54,288 nt of DNA from Geminicoccaceae bacterium (lineage in GTDB: Bacteria; Pseudomonadota; Alphaproteobacteria; Geminicoccales; Geminicoccaceae), in contig JANQPX010000014.1 in the NCBI GenBank assembly GCA_028285265.1, forward strand, positions 1 to 54,288. The letters are read 5' to 3'. How positions within the stretch are numbered: the stretch's first letter is position 1; each line of letters starts with the position of its first letter. The notes under the pieces are model-generated. The model was not told the DNA's origin, made no database searches, and saw only the letters and a program-made list of their open reading frames with translations. Shown here in pieces: positions 17,727 to 26,518 of the stretch. A program made the translations under genes and the position numbers.

Positions 17727-18840
17727 CGCCGTGTTCACGCCCCCCTCCGGCGGCATCGATTGCGGTCTCGGTCATGCTTGTCAGTTCTGCGATCAGGAAA
17801 GCGTTTGCACGCTCGACAAGCCTCGACATAATCGGGTGCTGATCGAAAACCGCCTTCTCGATATTGACCAAATCATCATCGTGCTCGCCAACAAAGGCGG
17901 TGTCGGTAAGAGCACGGTCTCGGCCAATCTTGCGGCTGGCCTTGCGCGGCGTGGCTTCAAGGTCGGCGTGGCCGATGCGGATATCCACGGGCCGAACCAA
18001 AGCCGTTTTTTCGGGTTTGCCGGTGACAAAGTGCGCGTCACAGATCAAGGTCTTGCCACCCGCGACTTCAGCGATCCTGCCATCGCCCATCCCGTCAAGG
18101 TCGGCTCATTGGCCTTTCTGCTGGCGAGTGATGACACGCCGGTCGTCTGGCGAGACGCCTACAAGCACGACTTCATCCACCATCTCGTCGGATCGTTCAA
18201 TTGGGGCCCCTTGGATTTTCTGATCATCGATATGCCGCCGGGCACCGGCAATGAGCTGATCACCCTTTGCGACATGCTCGAAGGCGCCAATGTTTCAGCC
18301 ATGCTGGTGACCACGCCGCAGGCCGTGGCGTTGATGGATAGCACCAAAGCGGCACGCTTTTGCCATGAGCGTGGGTTGCCGATTCTGGGTGTTGTCGAGA
18401 ATATGGCCGGCGTTGTCTGCCCCCATTGCGACGGTGCCTTTCATATCTTCCCAGAGGCGAATGCCGAGGCGCGGCTTCGCGAAGCCGCCGCTGTCGCCCT
18501 CGAGACGCTGGGTCGAGTTCCGCTGGCTCTGGAGCTTGCCACAGCCTCCGATGATGGTCGCCCCGTGGTTATCGCATCGCCTGAAAGCCCTGTTGCCCAG
18601 GCTTTCGATCCGGCGATTGAGGCATGCGCCGCGATCGGACGTCGCGACTTCGACGGTGCTGTTGCCCGCTCTCTCGACGAGGCCTTTGCCGACAACGTGC
18701 AAGCCGGGTTGCTCGACGAAGCGCTCGCCAGCCTCGATCCGGCAACGCGCGCTGAGATGGAGTCAGAGCTTGCCGATTTGCTGGGCGATGAGAGCTCGCG
18801 GCTTCACGACGTGGCAGCCCGGCGGAGCGAAAGCAAGTGA
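17716..18840 (+). CDS. Mrp/NBP35-like P-loop ATPase with N-terminal cysteine cluster
   Basis: A 374-aa MinD-superfamily ATPase. It has the deviant Walker A KGGVGKST, DADIHGPN, IIDMPPGTG and the CPHC pair (C235, C238) that bridges Fe-S clusters in Mrp/ApbC dimers. An N-terminal group C16-x5-C22-x2-C25-x5-C31 resembles the N-terminal [4Fe-4S] site of eukaryotic NBP35 and is not usual in bacterial Mrp. The C-terminal 100 residues are an acidic helical extension. GTG 17716 overlaps the gamma stop by 11 nt; GTG 17731 is an alternative that keeps all four cysteines. Its location makes it a candidate Fe-S scaffold or carrier for the four or five clusters of the preceding enzyme. That role is inferred. 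Confidence 0.88.
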   Translation: MPSSAVFTPPSGGIDCGLGHACQFCDQESVCTLDKPRHNRVLIENRLLDIDQIIIVLANKGGVGKSTVSANLAAGLARRGFKVGVADADIHGPNQSRFFGFAGDKVRVTDQGLATRDFSDPAIAHPVKVGSLAFLLASDDTPVVWRDAYKHDFIHHLVGSFNWGPLDFLIIDMPPGTGNELITLCDMLEGANVSAMLVTTPQAVALMDSTKAARFCHERGLPILGVVENMAGVVCPHCDGAFHIFPEANAEARLREAAAVALETLGRVPLALELATASDDGRPVVIASPESPVAQAFDPAIEACAAIGRRDFDGAVARSLDEAFADNVQAGLLDEALASLDPATRAEMESELADLLGDESSRLHDVAARRSESK

Positions 18841-20696
18841 CCGAAACCGTGGCCGCCAACGCTGAACCGAGCCGCAGAGGCCTGTTCCGTCGCCTGGTCG
18901 ATGGCGATCCTGAGGATCCGCGTCGCCATCCCTGGCGTCAAGTTGACGGCCTCGCCGCTGGCCCCGGCGACGTGTTTTGGACCGCCTGGGCATCGGAGCA
19001 AGATGTCTTCGTCGCAGGTGATGAGGGCGCTATTTTTCAGTTCGATGGTCATGGCTGGGAGCGGCTCGAAGCACCGGCTCCGGTACCGATCCATGCGATC
19101 TTCGGACCATCGCGTGAGCGACTATACGCCGTCGGTTGGATGGGGGCGATCCTTGCCTTTGACGGCACGAGCTGGCGGAAGGAACGCGGCTGTGTCATCG
19201 GTGGCGACGGCAAATATGCAGCGGTCGACGAGAACACGCCGTTGTTCGATTTGACCGGCGACGAAAGGGGAGGTCTCTGGGCCGTTGGGGATCATGGCAC
19301 CATCCTCGCCCGCCATCAGGGCATCTGGACCAAGGAAGAAAGTGGCACCCGCGCCCATCTTCGCGCCATTGTTGGCTTAACGGACGGCCGTTTGATCGCT
19401 GTCGGCAATGATGGGGTGGTCCTAACCAGTGCTGGTGACGGTGTTTGGATCCCGCTCGATTGTCCGGTACGATCGGGCTTTCAGGCGTTGCTACCCCTCG
19501 GCGACGACGAACTGCTTCTGGCGGGTGGCCGCTACTTTGTCGATGCCAATGGCTTTCGCGGCGACCTCCTCCGCTGGCGCGCCGGCTCGTTTGAAACGAT
19601 GGCCGCGGATCAACCCCTGGCACGGCTTCGCGATCTTGCGGCCTATCGTGGTGGCGCCCTCGCCGTTGGTGATCAGGGGCGAATCTACTTCATCAGGGGT
19701 AACCGCATCGACCAGCTCGACAGCAGCACACGGCACGATCTCATGGCTATCGCGCCACTGCCGACTGGCGAGGCGCTTGCCGTCGGCGATTTCGGCACGG
19801 TGCTGACCGCAGCCTCGAACCTCAGCGAGATCCAAGCCGCGCCTGTCTCAATCAAAGGTGACGAGACGCCGACCTGGGAGCGGGTCGAAAGCGGCGTCGA
19901 TCGTCAGCTCTGGGGGCTTTGGAGCGACGAGCGTGACGGCTCGCTCTATGCCTGCGGTGAAGAGGGCACCGTGCTCCGCTTTGATGGTAATCGCTTCGAG
20001 CGACTACCGCCCATTGGTGATGTCGGCATCCACTGTCTCACAGCCGCTGAAGATGGAGGCCTGCTTGCCGCCGGCCAGCTCGGCGAGATCCACCATTTTG
20101 ATGGCGATCGCTGGCGCAAGCAGTTCGACCTGCATGTCGACATCACCATCCTGTCGTTTTGGGCCGACGGTCCAGGACAAGTCTTTGCGGTCGGCGACGA
20201 AGGCCTGGTTCTGCATTGGGATGGCGAGACGTGGCAGCGCATGACCAGCGGCACCCGCTCCGCTCTCTACGGTCTTTGGGGCATGGACGCCGAGCACCTG
20301 CTGGCCGTCGGTGACTTCGGCATGATCCTCCGCTGGAACGGCAAACGCTGGGACGAGTTTCACGCCGGTACCGAGAGCTTTTTATTCGATGTTTGGGGGG
20401 ATGCGCTTGACGACATTTACGTCGTTGGCCTCTCGGGAACCATCGGCCATTTCGACGGCCGCCGTTGGACCTTGACGCCGGCGCGCGCGCGCGCCGATCT
20501 CCTGGCTGTCGATGGAGGTCAAGAGGGTGTCGTCGCCGTTGGTGCAGGGGGCATCGCCTTCCATCACGACGGTCGATCCTGGCAAACCGACGTCACCGGT
20601 TTCGAAGGCGGCCTTCGTGCCTTATCGGCCAGCAATGCCTATGGCGTTCTTGCAGCTGGTGACGGTGGAGCCATTTTAAAGCGGTGTGCTCGCTAA
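18837..20696 (+). CDS. cytoplasmic protein of 14 beta-propeller-type repeats
   Basis: A 619-aa protein starting at GTG 18837 in a GTGA overlap with the ATPase stop. I count 14 repeats of about 42 residues on the pattern (L/V)xAVGDxGxI...FDGxxW, for example VFAVGDEGLVLHWDGETW and LLAVGDFGMILRWNGKRW. Fourteen blades would make two seven-bladed propellers, as in Ycf48-like and related repeat proteins. There is no signal peptide or TM helix; the N-terminus is charged (RRGLFRRLVDGDPEDPRRH). Coupling to the ATPase gene suggests the two act together, perhaps as a docking platform during cofactor or cluster assembly of the molybdoenzyme. I know no characterised function for this combination. Confidence 0.85.
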   Translation: MTETVAANAEPSRRGLFRRLVDGDPEDPRRHPWRQVDGLAAGPGDVFWTAWASEQDVFVAGDEGAIFQFDGHGWERLEAPAPVPIHAIFGPSRERLYAVGWMGAILAFDGTSWRKERGCVIGGDGKYAAVDENTPLFDLTGDERGGLWAVGDHGTILARHQGIWTKEESGTRAHLRAIVGLTDGRLIAVGNDGVVLTSAGDGVWIPLDCPVRSGFQALLPLGDDELLLAGGRYFVDANGFRGDLLRWRAGSFETMAADQPLARLRDLAAYRGGALAVGDQGRIYFIRGNRIDQLDSSTRHDLMAIAPLPTGEALAVGDFGTVLTAASNLSEIQAAPVSIKGDETPTWERVESGVDRQLWGLWSDERDGSLYACGEEGTVLRFDGNRFERLPPIGDVGIHCLTAAEDGGLLAAGQLGEIHHFDGDRWRKQFDLHVDITILSFWADGPGQVFAVGDEGLVLHWDGETWQRMTSGTRSALYGLWGMDAEHLLAVGDFGMILRWNGKRWDEFHAGTESFLFDVWGDALDDIYVVGLSGTIGHFDGRRWTLTPARARADLLAVDGGQEGVVAVGAGGIAFHHDGRSWQTDVTGFEGGLRALSASNAYGVLAAGDGGAILKRCAR

Positions 20697-20725
20697 GACA
20701 GCCAAGCGTGTCATGCCGGCACTCA

Positions 20726-21130
20726 TCACGCTGTGCTGCGAAGGGACCTAAGGACGATACCCAGGCCGCCAAACCCCAAGACCAGCATCGTGATGAACTC
20801 GAAGGCCGTGATGTTGTGGACCCGGAAATTCACCGAGGCGATGACACCGATGATGAAGGCCGCTGCGGAACCGCCGGCGAGCAACCAACCAGCGACACTG
20901 CGGCGGTCATAGAAGATCAACCCGATTCCAATGACGAACGGGACAAGGATCATACCGCCGGTCACCCCGAACTGGCCGCCGAAGCCAGAAACATTAAAGA
21001 GACTGCGACGAAAGCCGAACGTCGTCCCAACACTGACCGAGGACAGCAGCATATAGAACCCGGCGCACATCATCACGAAACCCAGCCAAAATGGGCCTGT
21101 TCCTCCAGGTGTTCCACCAGCACCACGCAT
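20726..21130 (-). CDS. small membrane protein of unknown function
   Basis: A 134-aa protein from ATG 21130, after AAAGGTTCTCTC. Four hydrophobic segments are visible (FWLGFVMMCAGFYMLLSSV, GMILVPFVIGIGLIFY, WLLAGGSAAAFIIGVIA, FITMLVLGFGGLGIVL), the last followed by a basic C-terminus. No family recognised. It is convergent with the propeller gene and divergent from the cytochrome c gene. Confidence 0.65.
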   Translation of the reverse strand: MRGAGGTPGGTGPFWLGFVMMCAGFYMLLSSVSVGTTFGFRRSLFNVSGFGGQFGVTGGMILVPFVIGIGLIFYDRRSVAGWLLAGGSAAAFIIGVIASVNFRVHNITAFEFITMLVLGFGGLGIVLRSLRSTA

Positions 21131-21433
21131 GAGAGAACCTTTTCTTGATGAACTGAATTGGGCCGTGATCGTCATCGTCGGCCACAATGATCTCTCTATA
21201 GAGCACGACGGGTCGAATGGGTATCCAAGGCGCGGCTCTCGGCATCATCAATTTGAATGATCAGACCGGCACGCAACCAAATCGCCTATTGAGCGTTCGG
21301 ATCAGCCCGATCAAGCCGGTTTCCCTCGGCGTTGTGGCGCCAAGCCATCATGACTGCTGTGCAGTCCGGGAGTGGACCCAGCTTCGAGTTTGTATCAAAC
21401 TGACAAGGGTAGACCGATGCATGGAACGTGTCG

Positions 21434-21754
21434 ATGAACACAATCATCAAGATGACCATTGTTGCGGCGGGTTTGGTCGGTGCGCCTCTTGTCGCGATGG
21501 CGGAGGATCCGTCAGCTGGCCAAACGTTATACCAGGAGGTCTGCAAGAACTGTCACGGCCCCACGGCAAAGGGGATGGCCAGCTATCCGAAACTTGTTGG
21601 CAATGGCGTCGATTATCTCGTGACGCGTTTGCAAACCTACCGAGCCGGTGAAAAAGTTGGCCCGAACTCGCCCTTGATGATCCCGCATGCCACTGAACTC
21701 TCCGATGAGGAAATTGCAAGTTTGGCAGCGTATATAACGACCGCCTTTGAATAG
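21434..21754 (+). CDS. periplasmic monohaem class I cytochrome c
   Basis: A 106-aa precursor with a Sec signal (cleavage after VAMA, about residue 23), haem-binding motif C37-K-N-C40-H41, and M82 in SPLMIPHATELS as probable distal ligand. The C-terminal helix LSDEEIASLAAYI is typical of small cytochromes c. ATG 21434 is used; GTG 21428 two codons upstream is possible. Chlorate reductases and DMS dehydrogenase exchange electrons with such soluble cytochromes, so this is the best local candidate for the redox partner of the gamma subunit. Confidence 0.9.
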   Translation: MNTIIKMTIVAAGLVGAPLVAMAEDPSAGQTLYQEVCKNCHGPTAKGMASYPKLVGNGVDYLVTRLQTYRAGEKVGPNSPLMIPHATELSDEEIASLAAYITTAFE

Positions 21755-21787
21755 CTGGGGCCGGTCCATCGAGCGAGGCGCCGTATC

Positions 21788-22591
21788 ATGAAAGCAGAGG
21801 CGGCATCATGCGAGACCTGTCGAACAACGCCCATGCGATCGCACCCCCACCCGATGAAACCGACGGGTCGATCATTAAAACCGACGCTGACGCGTCTCGG
21901 AACAAGCGTGGCGGCAGCGGTCTTTTGCCTCATCGTGACATCCCCCGGTTCCATGCAGGCCTTAGGGCAGACGACCTCGCCGCAAGATGGCGTCGAGACC
22001 GACGTAATGCGCGCGCCCGAGGATGGCGGGCCGCGACGTTGGTCGGCCGCAGCTGGCGGCACGCTCAATCTTTATGACGGGCCGTCAGTCGATGCGACCA
22101 TCGTCGACGTCGTTGCGGATGGCACGGTGCTGTCGAATCGAGGATGCGAGCAGGGCGACGATCAGATCTGGTGCACTGTTCAACCGCTCAGCGGCGGAGC
22201 CCCTCGCTTTGCTGCAGCGGCGTCTCTCGTTCCGGCCCGGGGCCCCGACGGTCTTGTGCCCATGGGTCCCGACGACAGCAGGCGCCGCGCTCGCAAGCGT
22301 GACTTCGATGAGCGTGGTGAGATCCGATGTGCCCAAGAACGCGGGCAAGCTTTAGGCACCTGCGGGGTTGCGATTGCGCGCAGCGGTGGGGGGGACGCAA
22401 CGGTCGTCGTGACATTTCCCAATGGATTTGCGCGAAACCTCTACTTCGTTCACGGCGAATTCATATCGGCCAATGCGACGATGTCCGGCGTTGGAACCGA
22501 TACGGATTGGCGCACTGACGGCGGCCTGCATATGATACGTGTCGATGACCAACGCTACGAGCTCCTCGAAACCCTGATCATCGGTGATTGA
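21788..22591 (+). CDS. exported SH3-like domain protein
   Basis: A 267-aa protein. A hydrophobic segment (GTSVAAAVFCLIVTS) follows a basic stretch, giving a signal peptide or anchor; ATGs at 21788, 21833 and 21854 are all possible starts. Residues about 85-150 (LNLYDGPSVDATIVDVVADG, then IWCTVQPLSGG) look like a bacterial SH3 domain. A second beta domain (about 175-265) has paired cysteines (RCAQERGQALGTCG). Family members in alphaproteobacteria are uncharacterised envelope proteins. Confidence 0.75.
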   Translation: MKAEAASCETCRTTPMRSHPHPMKPTGRSLKPTLTRLGTSVAAAVFCLIVTSPGSMQALGQTTSPQDGVETDVMRAPEDGGPRRWSAAAGGTLNLYDGPSVDATIVDVVADGTVLSNRGCEQGDDQIWCTVQPLSGGAPRFAAAASLVPARGPDGLVPMGPDDSRRRARKRDFDERGEIRCAQERGQALGTCGVAIARSGGGDATVVVTFPNGFARNLYFVHGEFISANATMSGVGTDTDWRTDGGLHMIRVDDQRYELLETLIIGD

Positions 22592-22641
22592 GACACGAGC
22601 CCTGATGCGTTCTGTTGCGGACGGATCGCGCCGGCCGGGCT

Positions 22642-22669
22642 GGCCACGCCGCACGATGGCGGCGTGGCC
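22642..22669. terminator. strong hairpin between convergent genes
   Basis: A perfect 11-bp stem GGCCACGCCGC / GCGGCGTGGCC with a 6-nt loop lies between the ends of the SH3-protein gene (+) and the sugar dehydrogenase gene (-). Neither side has a T-run, so it may act as a bidirectional terminator only together with Rho, or as an mRNA 3'-end stabiliser. Confidence 0.55.
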
Positions 22670-22684
22670 GATCAAGGTCAGTTC

Positions 22685-23974
22685 CTAGGGGGTGAGCTTG
22701 TGGATGATGCCCTCGTCGACGGCAGTATACAGGCTGCCATCAGGCCCCAGAACGACGGACCGGAAGCGTCCAGGCTCCATTGGCAAGGTCATTTCGGTGA
22801 CATCTTCGACGGCCGTACCGTCTTCCGTCAGCTCAATCACATCGATGCGCTGTCCGATCGGCGTGCCGCCGAAACCAATGCCCATGATGCCGATAACCAT
22901 GGCGCCATCCCAATCGCCCCATTGCTCGCCCGTTAAGAATGCGGCGGACGACGTTCCCTGGGACCAGCCATTGTTGTCCCAGATCGGCGGCATGGCATCG
23001 GGATAGGTCTCGAAGTCGGTCATCGGCATGAACGCCGCGCGCTCATATCGATCCATGCCGTCCATCTGGTTGGGGCTGTAACCGCAATAGCCATCGGGGC
23101 AGTCGCCTCGGCCTGCCATATTCGGCCGCGGATCCCAGCCGGCATTGCCGCCATTCACAAGAACGGTGATTTCGTCAGAATGCCAGGGCCCATGCTCGGC
23201 AGTGATGGGCGTATTGGTGACGGGGTGGAACGCGATACCTTGCACATTGCGGTGACCGTAGGTGTAGGTCCGCTGATCGAAGCCTTCGGGGGGCGCGTTG
23301 TCGGCAGCCGCATTGCCATCGGTATCGATGCGCAGCACCTTGCTGCCCATGAGAGTAGGACTTTGCGGAACCTCCTCATTGTGATTGTCACCGGTGGTCA
23401 GATAGAGAAAGCCGTCGCCCGGGTTGAACCGAACGCGGCCACCATTATGCGCGCCCGGTCCGCCAAAGGGGTGATCGCTCGCCGCCATCTTGTACGGGAC
23501 ATCGTCAACGATATCGGTTCGGTCCGACACAGCGGTGAAATCGTCGCTGACGACCAGACGCATCAGGCGATTTGTGTGCGGATCGGACATATTGGATGTC
23601 GAGTAGACATAGATCCGGCGGTTGTCAGCGAAGCTCGGGTCAACCGCAACGCCCATCATGCCGGCTTGTCCCTCACAGAAGAGATCATCGGCCGTCGCCG
23701 CAAAGCCGCCGCTCCCGCCCATACCCAATAAAGCGTTGACCTCACCCGAAGGCATCAGAACGGAGAGCCCTTTGCACTTCTCCGTAAAGAACATCGTGCC
23801 ATCATCCAAGAACGCCATGTCCCACGGGTTTTCCAGGCCTTCCAAAACGACGCTGTGTTGAAGACTGGTGGTGTTGGCCCCGGTTTGCGCATAGGCCAAC
23901 GGGGCGCTCATCATCGTGCCCGCGACAAGCGGGATGAGCCAGTGTGTGTAGCTAAGACGAAGTGACGGATACAT
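22685..23974 (-). CDS. exported PQQ-dependent sugar dehydrogenase-type protein
   Basis: From ATG 23974 (GGGGAGG just upstream; ATG 23977 equally possible) the protein has 429 aa and a Sec signal cleaved after APLAYA. LENPWDMAFLDDGTMFFTEK, GMMGVAVDPSFADNRRIYVY, HNGGRVRFNPGDGFLYLTTGD and YGHRNVQGIAFHP are conserved blocks of the soluble glucose/aldose dehydrogenase (GSDH) six-bladed propeller, including the catalytic-His region before GGRV. Such enzymes oxidise sugars in the periplasm with PQQ and Ca2+. No PQQ synthesis genes are in the window, and many family members lack proven activity. Confidence 0.88.
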   Translation of the reverse strand: MYPSLRLSYTHWLIPLVAGTMMSAPLAYAQTGANTTSLQHSVVLEGLENPWDMAFLDDGTMFFTEKCKGLSVLMPSGEVNALLGMGGSGGFAATADDLFCEGQAGMMGVAVDPSFADNRRIYVYSTSNMSDPHTNRLMRLVVSDDFTAVSDRTDIVDDVPYKMAASDHPFGGPGAHNGGRVRFNPGDGFLYLTTGDNHNEEVPQSPTLMGSKVLRIDTDGNAAADNAPPEGFDQRTYTYGHRNVQGIAFHPVTNTPITAEHGPWHSDEITVLVNGGNAGWDPRPNMAGRGDCPDGYCGYSPNQMDGMDRYERAAFMPMTDFETYPDAMPPIWDNNGWSQGTSSAAFLTGEQWGDWDGAMVIGIMGIGFGGTPIGQRIDVIELTEDGTAVEDVTEMTLPMEPGRFRSVVLGPDGSLYTAVDEGIIHKLTP

Positions 23975-24211
23975 CATGCCTCCCCTAATGTTCTCATCAT
24001 TTATGCTGTCGAGCTTCGCTGGTTGGTCCCGAAGCTCCCGAAACACTTTTTAGCCTAAGTCTGAGGCTCCAATGCAGCAACAGGAAATGGCATCAAAAGG
24101 ATCCGCGGTCCGTTGTTGAACCGATGACGCTGGTCGCTTGATCCGCTTCGACGCCTTGCAGCGCGCTACGCAGTCAAGCCCGCCGCCGCGTGACGAGACG
24201 GTGTCTTCGCA

Positions 24212-25948
24212 TTACGAGACATAGCGATCGGCGGTTGGCGCCCCATCCTGTTCGCTCGAAAGGTCAACCGATGCCATCGCCGGATTGGCACGTCGTGCGC
24301 GTTCCTTCGCCTCGCGCGCCTCTTCGCTGCGGCCGAGTTGATCCAGGGCATAGGCAAGCGTTAGCCACGCTCCGGCATAGCCGGGTTGGGCATCAACGCT
24401 CTTGCGAGCGAAGCGGGCAGCTTCCTCATAATGATGCTCGCGCGCATAGGCGTTCGCTTTAAAGGAAAGCCAGTAGGGCACCATCGGATGGCTGGGGGCA
24501 TTGGCAAGGATTCGATCAAGAATGGCATGGCCTTCCTCAAGCTCTCCAGCATCACCGCCATAAGCCAATGTCCGGCCGAGACGGCCCCAAGAATGAAAGT
24601 CGAACGGCGCAATCGCGACCGAGCGTCGAAAGGCGTCCACCGCCTTTTGATGCTGTCCGCAATAGCTCATGACATTGCCGAGGGTGCGCAAGACGGCGGG
24701 ATCGTTCGGTGCAAGCTCGACCGCGCGCTCGATCGCGGCGCGTGCTTGGTGTCGATCCTGCTCCGGGTCACTCCCATGGCGGTTGATCATCCGCTGCATC
24801 AAGATCGAGGCAAAACAAGCATGGGCGCCGGCATATTGCGGATCGCTTTCAACAGCCCTGGCCGCAAGCCCAAGCGCCTCATCGATTGCGCCTCGACCGG
24901 AGACAGGCAAATTCATCGACTTTGCCTTTTGCACGAGGCCCCAGGCGTCCAGGCTATCCGTGGCACGCTTGCTCGCTCGTCGCCATTCCGCGCGCAGCAA
25001 TTCACCGCCGAACGCGACCACGATCGCCTCGGCGATATCATCCTGCAGATCGAAAAGATCGGCGAAACGGCGATCATAGGTCGCTGACCAAAGCTGCGAG
25101 CGATCGGCTGCCTCAGCGAGCTCGACGAACACGCGCACGCGCTCACCGGCGCGGCGGACATTGCCGGTCAGAACATAGCGGGCACCCAAGCCTCCAACCG
25201 CGCGCCAGGGATCATCCTGCCGGCGCCCTGTGCTGGCCGCGTGTGAAATCACCCGGAGGTCGGGAACTTGGGACAACATGGCGACGATTTCGGTGGCGAT
25301 GCCATCGGCGAGATACATGTCTTCAGTATCTGTCGACAAGCTCTCAAAGGGCAGCACGACGATCGAGCCGCGCGCATCTTCAGGGCGAGGAGGCGGCGGG
25401 TGGCGGCCGGACGCGTTGCTCTGGTGCTCGGCGATGTGAATGGCATAAGCATGCACAGGTTCTTGCAAGCCCTTGACCTGGAGTGCACCCAGATCCTGAT
25501 AAGTGAGATCGAGGCGATGCCGGACTTGGTCGTAGACAGACCGTGCGATGCAAATGCTTCCGGCCGCAGCAGCCCCCTCGAGCCGAGCTGCCACGTTGAC
25601 GCCATCACCATAGATGTCGTCATCCTGGACGATCACGTCACCGAGATTGATCCCGATCCTGAGTTCAAGCCCCGGACCCGTCGCCTCGGCCTCATTTTGC
25701 GCTGCCATGCCGCGCTGAATGGCAGCGGCACAGGAAACGGCATCGACGACGCTTTTGAATTCGGCGAGCACGCCGTCGCCCATCAGTTTGACGATACGTC
25801 CATGCCATGTGGAAATTAGCGGATGAATTAACTGCTCGCGCCGATGCTGAAGGGCCGCGAGCGTGCCCTCTTCATCAACCTCCATGAGGCGACTATAGCC
25901 AACAACGTCGGCGACCAGGATCGCCGCCAGTCTTCTTTGCACGATCAT
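24212..25948 (-). CDS. class III adenylate/guanylate cyclase with TolB-like and TPR domains
   Basis: ATG 25948 (ACCGAGAGA upstream) gives 578 aa; an in-frame ATG at 26062 adds 38 residues without family similarity. The cyclase domain (about 1-185) retains both metal-binding Asp (LVADVVGYSRL and KLMGDGVLAEF), the purine-contacting Lys before MGD, and the transition-state Asn/Arg (GVNVAARLE). A TolB-N-like segment follows (IVVLPFESLSTDTEDMYLADG), then TPR repeats to the end (AVELAPNDPAVLRTLGNVM, FRRSVAIAPFDFHSWGRLG). This cytoplasmic architecture is frequent in alphaproteobacteria. The product should be cAMP. Confidence 0.92.
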   Translation of the reverse strand: MIVQRRLAAILVADVVGYSRLMEVDEEGTLAALQHRREQLIHPLISTWHGRIVKLMGDGVLAEFKSVVDAVSCAAAIQRGMAAQNEAEATGPGLELRIGINLGDVIVQDDDIYGDGVNVAARLEGAAAAGSICIARSVYDQVRHRLDLTYQDLGALQVKGLQEPVHAYAIHIAEHQSNASGRHPPPPRPEDARGSIVVLPFESLSTDTEDMYLADGIATEIVAMLSQVPDLRVISHAASTGRRQDDPWRAVGGLGARYVLTGNVRRAGERVRVFVELAEAADRSQLWSATYDRRFADLFDLQDDIAEAIVVAFGGELLRAEWRRASKRATDSLDAWGLVQKAKSMNLPVSGRGAIDEALGLAARAVESDPQYAGAHACFASILMQRMINRHGSDPEQDRHQARAAIERAVELAPNDPAVLRTLGNVMSYCGQHQKAVDAFRRSVAIAPFDFHSWGRLGRTLAYGGDAGELEEGHAILDRILANAPSHPMVPYWLSFKANAYAREHHYEEAARFARKSVDAQPGYAGAWLTLAYALDQLGRSEEAREAKERARRANPAMASVDLSSEQDGAPTADRYVS

Positions 25949-26518
25949 TCTCTCGGTCAGAAGGACCAACATCAAGATGCGGTCATCATAGATGAATCCT
26001 GCGTCGCACCCAATCACAGAACGCACGCCATCGGATGATCTGCTGTCGAGCGCTGGCATCATCCCAACGGTCCGACGAGGCAGAACCGATCTGCGGTGCG
26101 TTCAGCCTCGCGTCACAAAAGAGATTGCATCGGTATGATGACGGCACCCGTTCACCCAGCGGCTTTTTGAACCAAGGCGAACGACCTGGTCAATCCGGTT
26201 TTCATCGTCGGAGCCTGCGCTGTCGGTCATGGGCATCAAGAGACGCCCACCCCGATCGTCGAGCGTGGCGTCGAGGCTCGAAAAAGGCGGCGTATGATCA
26301 ATGTTCGGGGTGATGGCAGGTCATCACGGGTAGGTTCTCGGACGTTTCTCCGCTAGGGTCGCCTCCAAGAAATCTGCGCCGATCTCGTGCGCAATCGATG
26401 CGGTCACGTTCGAGGGAAATCGCCAACTGGCGATGCCCCATCGGCAGGGTCGCTCACCAATCTGGTCGACGGGAAGACGTTTCGGTCCAACGAACGAACA
26501 CATCAAGAAAGTCACAGG
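25949..26518. other. intergenic stretch without a supported gene
   Basis: About 570 bases between the divergent cyclase and acyltransferase genes. It must hold both promoters. Several short open frames exist, none with a ribosome-binding site and recognisable motif. One short + frame near 26195 reads NPVFIVGACAVGHGHQETPT and could be debris of an old gene, but the match is too short to name. Confidence 0.5.

Noticed and set aside
12406..18840. interpretation as a chlorate-respiration island
   Set aside because: No chlorite dismutase gene or insertion sequence lies beside the operon, so the substrate is left open.
20703..20745. AGCGTG...CACGCT dyad between the propeller gene and the convergent membrane protein
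   Set aside because: Only 6 bp with a 16-nt loop and no T-run; could be chance.
21217..21651. 144-codon frame overlapping the cytochrome c start
   Set aside because: Out of frame with the clear CxxCH protein and without any domain; shadow frame.
26190..26360. possible thiolase- or dehydrogenase-like remnant before the acyltransferase
   Set aside because: Only about 20 residues look coherent, too few to support a family.
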